Of a stretch of 64,000 nt of DNA, positions 25,400-34,145 are shown piece after piece. Both the position numbers and the translations under genes were made by a program. The notes under the pieces are model-generated. The model made no database searches and was not told where the DNA came from. It saw only the letters and a list, made by a program, of their open reading frames with translations. Each line of letters begins with the position of its first letter. Position 1 is the first letter of the stretch. Source of the DNA: Ursus arctos (taxonomy: Eukaryota; Chordata; Mammalia; Carnivora; Ursidae); contig NW_026622919.1 of the NCBI RefSeq assembly GCF_023065955.2, positions 1,562,501 through 1,626,500 of the forward strand. The letters run 5' to 3'.

Positions 25400-25890
25400 C
25401 TCTGGCTATCTATCTGCCAACTCTCATTTTTATCTCCCTTGGCCATACTTTGCAACGGAGCACCGATCAAAATGAAAATCGGGGAATTTATGGCTAAGAA
25501 AAAGATTGCTCTTTTCTTCATGTGCAACTAGATTTTTAAAATATGTTCACCTTGATAGGCACAATGAGAAAACCCTGCACAGTATTTCTCAATGCCACTC
25601 TTCTGCATATCCGCTAAATTCTCTCCTCAATTAAAAAGAGCCACTGAGCGATTATCTTCATCATTATCAGATGCAAAGCACTTTTTAAAATATTCTCCAA
25701 ATAAATATTTCTGTTGGAGTTTGGTTTCCCAACAAAACGCTATTTATTCTCGCGGAGTCAAGGTGATGTCTCAGTAGTGATGGGTACATTATTTTTACTC
25801 CTCTTTCTCATTATGAATCTCTGCCTCCCCCTCTGGGGGACAAAAAAAAAGGATATTTAAACTAGATGCTAACAAACTCATGCACACGCA
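25400..25890. promoter_or_regulatory. AT-rich conserved-looking block
   Basis: Non-repetitive AT-rich sequence with GGGGAATTTATGGC, CTCAATTAAAAAGAGCC, GAGCGATTATCTTCATC, AAATAAATATTT and a CTATTTATTC MEF2-like core. It lies between promoter candidates at 24.8 and 26.0 kb. No ORF of note. Confidence 0.35.
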
Positions 25891-25969
25891 TTAGAAATTC
25901 TCCGCCGGCTCATTCCAATAGGGACACGAAGGGGTTAAGCCCGAGGCCTTCTGTTGTCTCCTTCCTTTT

Positions 25970-27200
25970 CCCGCCCCCCCGCCCGTTCCCGCGGGACGGC
26001 CAGGATTGGCTGGCACGCAGCCAGCAAGCTGTCAATCACCGAGTGTAAACAAGGCGCTGATTGGCTGTTGTCCAGTCCGCACAGGGCCTCCTGAAAAAAG
26101 CAATTACTGGCTCCGCGGTTTCAAGGCGCCCAAGGCCGCTTGATGAAAGGAGATAAGCTGGGGACAGTTTCCAGGACCCCCACGGGCCGACCCCGGCAGC
26201 CCGGGAGCCGAGGTGCGCCGCAGAGCCCGCGGATCAAAGGAATCCGGAGAGAAAGGGGAAGCAGGCGCACGGCCCGGGCCGGCCTTCCCCCGCGGGCATC
26301 TCTGACCTGGGGTGGGGGGCTTGGGAGGCGGGCGGGGGCTCTGGGATTGGGCGCCGGCTTCGGGCGGTGAGGCCGGAGGGGCAGCTCCGGAGAGCCCGGG
26401 GCTGGCAGGGAAGCACCGGAACGCTGCGCTGGCGGGACAGGGCTCGCCGTCCCGAGGTGAGTCTCCGGCAAGGCCCCGACGCGGCGGCGGGGACAAAACC
26501 CCCGCGGCCGGAGCCCCTGGCCAGCCCCGAGGCCGACGCCTTCGGAAACGACCCCGGGCGGCGCGCGGCGACCGCGGGAGGAGAGGCGGCATGCATAAAT
26601 CCATAAAGCGCCTGGAGATCCGATTAGCGCGCGGCTATTCATTAGGCCGTGGGCGATTGAATTAGGTCCCCGTTGCGGATCCGGGGGGGGCAGGGGGGGC
26701 TGCTTGGGCTTGGCGCGGCCATCGGGGCGGGGGATGGTTGACGCGGACCACCGGGCTCGGGCCGCGGCTTCCGGAGGATGGAGTCTCAGTGCCAGCTCCA
26801 GAGTGCGTTGGGGGGCCGGGGTTCCTCCGGGTCCAGCCCCCGCGGGTATGTGCGGAGGCCCACCGCTTCCCACGCACGTCCAGGAAAGCAGGCCCGGCTC
26901 CGGAGAAATCAATCTCACCCAGGGGTGGGTGAGCGGGGACGGCAGCCGGCCTGCGCTCCGGGACCGCTTGCAGGGCCAGGAGGGGCCAGAGCTCGGGCTG
27001 GGAGCGGCCTGCGGCTCGGTCCCGGAGCGCGCCGGGCTCACACAGCGCCCCGGGCTCAGGTGACCTGGTGCGCGGTGGCTTCCCGGTCCGTGCCCCTTGG
27101 GGCCCCCACCAGCTTCCCGACCTCCGGCAAAGCGCCCCTCGCTGACAGCACATTGCCTACTCTGGCTCGGAATCGGAGTTCCCCATTGCTGACATTCTCC
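25970..27200. promoter_or_regulatory. CpG island with a promoter-like left edge
   Basis: CpG-dense over about 1.2 kb. The left edge carries ATTGG boxes at 26005-26009 and 26060-26064, a PBX-PREP/MEIS decamer (CTGTCAATCA, 26029-26038) and a FOX-like GTAAACAA (26045-26052). A near-perfect plus-strand donor GAG/GTGAGT follows at 26456. A minus-strand open frame of more than 400 codons crosses the island but runs on into AT-rich DNA and is not convincing. Confidence 0.6.
26110..26456 (+). ncRNA. Candidate plus-strand first exon (unassigned transcript)
   Basis: The region downstream of the CCAAT/PBX-PREP cluster ends in CCGAG followed by GTGAGTCTC, a donor matching consensus at nearly every position. 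There is no recognisable coding sequence. If used, it starts a transcript running away from BAHCC1 in divergent orientation. The 5' limit is only the edge of the promoter motifs. Confidence 0.3.
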
Positions 27201-27204
27201 AGTA

Positions 27205-27335
27205 AGCTTGTTTTCTGGCCCAGGAACCTTTTTTTTTTTTAATGTAATATTAAGTATTAAAGCTCCATTCGAAATTAAATATATACGTAAGCAAAATACA
27301 TATAAGAAAAAGACTCCATCCAAGAGAGAGACCAC
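27205..27335. other. AT-rich block after the CpG island
   Basis: TTTTTTAATGTAATATTAAG, GAAATTAAATATATACG and AAAATACATATAAG follow abruptly after CpG-rich DNA. Not recognised as a repeat. Confidence 0.35.
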
Positions 27336-28555
27336 CTTGGTGACCGGCGGAACCCTGGAATTTCTCCGAGCTCCCCGAGTGTGCGCCGCTACGGCCCGGG
27401 TGCCCAGGAGCCGGGAGGGGACTCCCGGCCTCTCACCGCCTGGTGGAGGAGACGCAAGGGCTTCCAGGTTCCAGGATCCCCCAGCGTGTGCGCGGAAGGG
27501 TGCCGGCTGGGAAATCCCCAAACCCTGTTCCCACCCCCACGGGCGGAAGATTGTCTGAAAGCCCTGGAGCTCGGTGGATGGACCCCACCCCGTCCACGAC
27601 GGAGACTAGCTGGCCGCTGAGGGAAGGGACCCGCAGAGAACCGCACGGGTCTGGGACCACCCTGCCCTCCACAGGTCGCAGATCGCCTTCCCTGATTCCT
27701 TGCAGCTCACCGTCACCAGATTGCTAATCCAGGGGTAGGGACTGGCTTTCGAAACCTCTGCAGGGCTGGGCCCTGCCCCTGGTGACTTTCACGGGAAGGG
27801 CTTGCGGGCCCTGGGTGTGCCTGGGCCTCACTGCTCCCTGCCCACCTAGGCTCCCACCCCCACGCCCTCCTTCTTCCCCCATCACCACTTAAAACAAATC
27901 TGGTGGGCTTCCTCCCCCCCGCAATGCTGTTTCAAAACAGTTCTTACAGCAAATAACTGCAGATGGGCCTGCGGGAGGCGGCAGGGTCTGGCAGCCCCCC
28001 AGCTCGGGCACCCGCTGCCGGGCAGCTCCCGAAGTACCACCACCATAAGGTCCCCCTGTTCCCCCTTGAGGCTGGGGCTGGGCATGTTTGGCTGGGAGCG
28101 CTATGAGCTCCGAGAAAACCTCTGGTTTCCTTTTCACTCTCCCAGCTGTCCGGAGCTAACAAATGTTTTTAATTTTAGAGAAACATGGTGTAAGGGTTCT
28201 GTAGACGCCCTTCTACCAGGGCAGGAGAGAAAACGAGGGGGCGGTCAGAGGAGAAAAGAGGGGGTCCCAACGGGGAGCTGGGTTGAGCTGGAGTGTCCGG
28301 GGCCCTGCAGTCGCCCTCAGTTTCACAGGGGAACGGGCTCCCACACCCCAGCAGCCCGCGTGCCGGCCCCAGCCAGGAACACTGCCAGAGCCGTCCTTGA
28401 GCCCCCAGCATGCTCGCTCCCTACAGGAACCTCCCCTTCCACATGGCTCTCCTGGCAAACACCACTCCTGGCTTGCCCTCTGGCCTGGGAGGAAGAGAAA
28501 CAGATGCCCGAGAAGCCAGCTGTTCTCGGACACCTGGGCACGCACCCTCACAGAG
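27336..28555. other. GC-rich sequence, no gene seen
   Basis: Moderately CpG-rich to about 27660, then ordinary. No exon or repeat recognised. Confidence 0.45.
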
Positions 28556-28735
28556 CACGCTCACATCCACAGTGCGCGCACACCACCCGTGTGCCGCCTC
28601 ACGCGCGCGCGCACAGACGTCACACTCAGGCACACACTCGAGCGCAGGACACTCCCGTGTGCACAAGCGCATGCACACACATCACACACCAGCACATGTG
28701 CAGCATGCATGTGTGTCAGCATTCGGGGAGCCTGC
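28556..28735. repeat. CA/CG-rich alternating purine-pyrimidine tract
   Basis: CACACG, GCGCGCGCGCAC and CACACATCACAC-type blocks with ATGCATGTGTG form about 180 bp of degenerate alternating purine-pyrimidine sequence, which can adopt Z-DNA. Confidence 0.6.
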
Positions 28736-28864
28736 CTTCTCCCACACAGCCTAGGGGCCCTGCCACCCCAGAGCCTGTCCCCAGCCCTGGAGCCCCGTCT
28801 GTAGTGCTCCCCGCGAGTGGCAACTGATCTAGGTCTCCCGGCTCCCAAAAGACCCCGGTTCTGT

Positions 28865-29105
28865 TCTGTCTGAAATCACGAAATAATCATTTTTTAACAC
28901 AAGGGGGTGGGGGTGTCGGGTGAGTTACATAAAATTGTGAATTAGCCCCCTGCTCCAAATAAACGCCTGCCTGGGCCAGGGGACAGCAGAGCTGCTGCTC
29001 GGTAATTGTGGGCCGGGCGTCTCTCCATTGTTCCCTGGGCCATTAGTCAAAGGGCAAATTAGGAACAATTTCTTGACAAAAATGGACTCAAATCTACACC
29101 CCCTT
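28865..29105. promoter_or_regulatory. AT-rich island with SOX/homeodomain-type motifs
   Basis: CACGAAATAATCATTTTTTAAC, TGTGAATTAGC, GGTAATTGTGG, CCATTGTTCC and GGAACAATTTC occur within 240 bp. The last two resemble opposed SOX sites. Not a known repeat; enhancer-type function is inferred. Confidence 0.35.
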
Positions 29106-30285
29106 CCCAGGCGTAGGGGGCCAGGTCCAGAGGGCAGGCAGACCTGCCTGAAGGGGGGCCTGCATCCACAGGTTTGCACTTGCCCAGCGTCTATCGGGAG
29201 GGGGAGGAGGGGTGAGCTGAGCCGGCACCCTCTACCCTTGCTTCACAGGAGAGTGCTGCATAGCCACTCTTTCCAAGGACAGTACAAAGATTAGGAGTTT
29301 GCATCGCCCTGCCCAAGTAAGAGGGGTAACAAAACAAAACAAAACCAGACACATTGCCAGAAGTGCCCTAGCTGGACCCCAGCACCACTGAAGCTGGGAC
29401 CCCCACCCCATCTCCCTGAAGGAGGTCTTCTGCCACCAGATTGGGGGGGGGGGTGATTCTTTTCATCAGGGCCTCTGGCTGGTGCATCGGAGGGAGCAGA
29501 GGTGGGGCGGGGGGAGGTCAGTGTGGGCCAGCCCCAGTCCGGACCCCAGAAGCCCTGCCCCCCACGTGGCTCCCTCACCAGGGCAGCCTGGACCCCTGTC
29601 TTCCCAGGTGCTCTCAGCCCTGGCTGTGGCTGGGGTTGGGAAGCCCCCTTGGACCCCCAGAGGTCCTCCCCAAGGTGCTGCAATAGGGACTTTGTGCCTA
29701 GACTGGGGAGTGGTCTTCTCTTTGCCTTCCTCGTTGGCGGCTTGAGCTTTGTTAGGGCAGTCCTAGTGTGGAGGGGAGAGGAAGGTGAAGATCCCCTGGA
29801 CCCCTCCCCCCAGAGAAGGGGGCTGCCCACCAACCCCCCTAAAACAGTGCCTCCAGTCACAGAGGACCAGGTGACTGGGGAGAGGCAGCAGACGGAGGAA
29901 GAAGAGTTGACCCAGGAGCCAGACCAGGCTGGGAGGGTCCTTGCCACACCTCCCCCAGGAGGTCCCCCTCCAGCATCTCCAGGCCCTGTGCCCTGGGCTG
30001 AATGCCTCTCAGGTCCCAGCTCTGGCCTGCGCAAGAGGCCCACATGCCGAGGCCAGAGCCCTGCTCACTCAGAAACCTCCGGCCCCCAAGGCACAGCTGG
30101 TCCCTGCAGGCCACAGACAGGCTCCGAGACAGACTTGGGGATGTGGCTGGAAGTTTCAAAAGGCAGCAAGAGCTGCTGGGGAGGCAGACTTTGAAGTTGG
30201 ACGAACAGCTTTCCCGGGCCCCTCCCTCCTGGGGGGTTAATTCTGTGGCTCGTTGGTCCAACCAGGTCAGGAGGCTGCCCAGCCC
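29106..30285. other. Sequence without recognised gene
   Basis: Ordinary composition with a G-run at 29443-29453. The plus-strand open frame over 29502-30194 has no recognisable relatives. Confidence 0.45.
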
Positions 30286-30525
30286 CCTCAGCTCAGGGAA
30301 GGTGCTTGTTAAACCCAGAGTCGTAATTTGTGGCTAAATATAAGCCAGTGTGTTCACACGTTAAGTATCACTCAGGGTGCTGGTTGTGCGGGGTTATCAA
30401 CGGGAGACCCATCTGGGTTAAATTGAAGTGATTTTCATAAAAGGGCAGGAGCGTCCCATTGCCCCGCTTCCCCTCCCAGACATTGGATTACTGGCAGTGA
30501 GACTGTTAGTACTGCTAAAGAGGAT
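30286..30525. promoter_or_regulatory. Conserved-looking AT-rich element
   Basis: CGTAATTTGTGGCTAAATATAAGCC, GGGTTATCAACG and GGGTTAAATTGAAGTG in non-repetitive sequence. It is a candidate regulatory element upstream of BAHCC1. Confidence 0.3.
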
Positions 30526-31980
30526 GAAGGGGGTGGGGAGATGCCTGGGACCCCCCAGGCGTGAGGAGGACCTGAGAAGAGGGAGCCCCCCATTGCTTCC
30601 TCACTGCCCACTTCCCTCCCCCCACCTCCAGCCTCCAGGACGCTTTCTCTCGAATAAGGCTAGAAGGCAAGGGGCCCTGCGGGAAGTCTGGGAAGGGGTC
30701 AATAGCACGTGCTGGGCTGCCCTCCCCCAGAGGCCACCTGTTCCTTCCCTACTGATAATCACCCTCTAAAGCCAAAACTGGGGGCAGAGTGCATTTCAGG
30801 GGTCTCCTTGCAGGAAGCTGACCCAAACTGGGCCCTCCTCTTCCTGCCTGTGCGGAAAGACCCCAGCCCTAGCCCATGGGAATGGAGGTGGGCGGCCTGG
30901 TGGCTGGAACTGCCCTGCGAGGGGACAGAAACTCTGCTGGACCTCACGAGGGGCCAGCTACATGGTGCTTCCAGGCACACACCCCCGCAGAGACTGGCTG
31001 CACACCCTCTCTGGGAAGGACACCTGCCTCCTCCCAGACCAGCCGGAAGGAGGGCCAAGTAAGCAGTTGCTGCGGGCCGCTCCTTCACGGCTGTTCCACA
31101 GGCGTGTATGTTTGCGTGTGCTTACACATGTTGCTGTCAGGGGATGTCTGGACAGGGTCTCTGGGGCTGGACTTCCCGGGCCTGATCTCACACTGGTGGG
31201 AGGGCCCTGAGAGAAGGGGTGCAGGCTGGGTGTCAGGGTTTCCTCTGATAAAATCCAGCTGGCCCAGGCAGAGCCACAACAGACAGGCAAGGCCAGGAGC
31301 AAAACCTAAAGGATGTGTCTAGGACCAGGCTGGCCCGATCTTCAGGGGACCGAGCTGGCCACAGCTCTTCAGACCCCACCTCTAACACATGACCAACAAA
31401 GTTCTCAGGCAGCAGGAGAGCACAGACACCCCAGATGTAGGGGAAAATCGCACCTGCCCCTACCCACCCCAGCCTCCAGAGTGGGCAAGAACCTTGAAGC
31501 AAACTCCTCTCCTGGATTTGTTCACATTCCCAAAGGTGGAAGCCCCCGCCTCCCCACCCCTGCTAACTCCCCTTCCTACCTGTGTCCCAGCAGAGGGCTC
31601 CGGATGGTAAGGGGCTGCCTATTCAGACTGGCTTCTGACACACAAAACCAGAGGCCTGGACGGTTCAATTTAGCAACCCTCCTGTTCCCTTCCTGCTGCA
31701 AAGTTGTTGCTGGCCATGCTCCCCATTCACATCCCAGACCCCACCCGTGGGCCCACCCCACACCCCACACCCCACACCCTGCTCTTGCCCCTGTGGTTGA
31801 GCCACACCCTCACCCTGTCCTGCGGTCCCTAGGACTTTTATCCCAGTCTGATGGCCAAGGCTGGAGGCTCCCTCCCTGGGCTGCCTTTGGGAAAAAACCA
31901 GGGCTGGGAAGACACCAGATATGCCTGTCCTCCTCCTTATTGCTGGGGGGGTTGAGCCCTCGGCTGGTTTACCTGCAGCA
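30526..31980. other. Sequence without recognised gene
   Basis: Ordinary composition, no repeat family recognised. A CACACCC-type degenerate repeat lies at about 31755-31785. Confidence 0.45.
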
Positions 31981-32260
31981 CAGATGAACCAAAAATAAAT
32001 TATTCCCATCAAAGTTCCCATAGAGCAGCTGGGGCCTGTGGCAAAGTTCTTTCTCCTCCCATTCCTCCTAGGCAAGCAAAGGGGCTGGCCCAGGCACCGC
32101 CACAGGACCACCGCTCTGGCCTGATCTGAGCACGCCCACCGCCCCTTTTGTTAACAGGACAGTAGATCCATTCAATTAAAAATCATTCAATAGATCTGTT
32201 GTCTTTTTAAATTTTTGTTTGTTTTTGACCTGCAGAAATATATTCATGGTGCATCACTAC
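31981..32260. promoter_or_regulatory. AT-rich element next to a CpG island
   Basis: AAAATAAATTATTCCC, a TCF/LEF-like CATCAAAG (32008-32015), ATTCAATTAAAAATCATTC and GATCTGTTGTCTTTTTAAATT are visible. Its position beside the 32.3 kb island resembles the other AT-rich/CpG pairs in this window. Confidence 0.35.
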
Positions 32261-32329
32261 CGGCTGCAGATGGCAACTGGGGGTGGTGACAAGCGGGGAA
32301 AGTGTCCCGAAGGGAGAATCCCCAGAAAA

Positions 32330-33610
32330 CTTCCCCTTCCAAGCCAGGATGGGCAGAGGGGCCCGACCTGCAGCCAGCGCGGAGGCCGGCGCGGTGCCCT
32401 CAGCCCCGGAGAGCCGCTGCCGCCGGGGCCTTCCCGAGCGCAAGAGCGCGCTGCTCGGGGCCGCGGGCCTCCGGCGGGCGCTGGGCCGCGCGGACGGGAT
32501 CCGTCTCCACGTGCGCACTCCCGGCCCCGGGGAACCGCAGACGCAAATCCGGGAGTTTTCTTTCCACCAGAATGCATTTTCTTGGGTTTGCACTTGTACT
32601 TTTTAATAGCGGGCATTTTTGAGGCAAAAAGACCCCACCCGAGGCGCGTGGGAGAAGAGCAGAGCCCCGACATCCGAGCTAGAAACAAAAGCCCTCCGGA
32701 AAGGGCCGCAGGGCGGGCGGCGGGCGCGGGACGGAACGGCCTGCGTCGGGAGAAGCGGCACCTACCGCTCGGCGGCTCCGGGTCCCGCTCCGGGTCGCGC
32801 TCGGGGAGCGGCTGCGGCGCCGGGCTCCACCGTCCCGACCTGCTCTCGGACCCGCCCGGTCCCCAGAGCCGGGAGGCGGCTGGAGGCGCCATAATTGCAA
32901 ATTTATGGCCCGGGTGACGCGCTTCCCTCTCCCACAATGGGGCCCGGTGACACTAAACGGAAAATTGATGAGAGAGGAGCGAAATCGAATCTCGACCCTC
33001 CACGCCGGCTCTACTTTTCGAGGCGGGGGCTGCTGGACCGGACGCGGGGAGGATCGCCGCGAGGTGGTGCGCTCCGAGGCCCCGCGCCGGCTGCTTCTTC
33101 CGGAGCTCGGCCCGGTCCGCGGGCTGGGGCGGGGGGACGGAGACCCCGGCCCCCCTACCTCTCCCCCCCCTCCCCCCATATCCCCGGCCCGCCGACTCTC
33201 CGCCGCATTTCGCACCCCACTCCCACCCGCTCCGATGGGCCCCCCGCTCGCTCCCCAACTCCGAGGCCCCCCATCCGGCGAGGAGCTCCCCGCCCCCACC
33301 GCGCAGAGCCTAGCCCCCACCCGAGCAAGTGGGAGAAGAGCGAGTGACCACGCGGGGCGCGTCTGGGGTGGCTGCAGGGCTGGCCGCGAGCGCCCGCTCT
33401 CCTCCGCCCGCGGCGTGGCTCCCCCGGGGCGCGCCCGGCGCCTCCTGGCACCGACCCCGCCGTGCCGCCTTCTTAAAGGCGCCGCCCGCCCCGCCGGCCT
33501 TTGTCCGTGCGGCAGAGAAGGTCACGCCGGGGGGCGCGGGGCCGGCGGCGCGGGCCCCCCCATCCCCTCCGCCACCCCAGGGGCAAAATTCCGCAGGGGA
33601 CTCCCTCTGC
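32330..33610. promoter_or_regulatory. CpG island, promoter candidate
   Basis: CpG-dense over about 1.3 kb with a non-CpG AT patch in the middle. A 22-bp symmetric element (32888-32909) has arms GCCATAA and TTATGGC around TTGCAAAT. A minus-strand donor GTAGGT starts at 32765. It could be a distal BAHCC1 promoter. Confidence 0.6.
32766..32892 (-). other. Candidate minus-strand exon segment ending in a splice donor
   Basis: An ATG at 32892-32890 opens a frame starting MAPPAASRLWGPGG, running 42 codons plus one base to the donor GAGCG/GTAGGTGCC. The phase does not continue into the BAHCC1 frame when joined to the acceptor at 20771: the joined frame stops at about 20673, before the BAHCC1 ATG. 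So if the two are spliced this is leader or uORF, not N-terminal coding sequence. The peptide is low complexity and not recognised. Confidence 0.25.
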
Positions 33611-34014
33611 CCTGCTGGTGGCCTGGAGGAGGCCCACCCAGTAGCCCCTGGGCCAGGGGCCTCCTGAGACCTCCGTGCTTGGCCCAGATGCATTGTCGTG
33701 CTGGGGTACACAGTTGGGGCCAAGGGCCTGGCTTTCAACAACTGAGGGTGGGGGGTGGTCTCTGGGAGAGAGAATGAATGAGGGACCCCAGTGGGGGCTG
33801 CTTGCAGAAAGGAAGGGCCAAGTGCTCAAGAGAAAACACACCCCCACCAGCCAAGCTGGCAACCTGGAAACCTAGCTGAGCTGGGCTCTGGCCAATTAGG
33901 GGCAGTCCGGGAGACCGGCACAGTCCTGGTTGGGGTCCCAGACCATGATCCAGAGGGCAAAACTCTGGCCAATTCCACTGGTCCACCTCTCTAGCCTAGA
34001 TGACTACATGAACA
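33611..34014. other. Sequence without recognised gene
   Basis: Edge of the CpG island into ordinary sequence. No repeat or exon recognised. Confidence 0.4.
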
Positions 34015-34145
34015 TCTGGGTGCCAGATGGTGTCCTAGACACTCATTTAATCCTCTGGACAGCCTGCGATACAAATGGCATGGTGATCATGCCCATTGTA
34101 CAGATGAGCAAATTGAGACTGGGACAGTCAGTGACTGGCCGGCCT
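34015..34145 (-). mobile_element. MIR SINE remnant
   Basis: The plus strand reads as the reverse complement of MIR: CACTCATTTAATCCTCTGGAC, then CATTGTACAGATGAGCAAATTGAG and a GTCAGTGACTGG tail. It is an old mammalian-wide tRNA-derived repeat, strongly diverged. Confidence 0.85.

Noticed and set aside
26121..27521. Minus-strand open frame of more than 400 codons
   Set aside because: It spans a CpG island and runs on into AT-rich DNA without a change in composition typical of coding sequence. The peptide is low complexity with no recognisable domain, and splice signals do not bound it.
28066..28827. Plus-strand 253-codon open frame
   Set aside because: Half of it is the CA/CG-rich low-complexity tract, giving a His/Thr/Ala-rich peptide without a domain.
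27205..34000. TMEM105 or LINC00482 orthologues, which neighbour BAHCC1 in human
   Set aside because: No open frame resembled the small human TMEM105 protein; both loci are poorly conserved outside primates, and non-coding exons cannot be recognised by eye.
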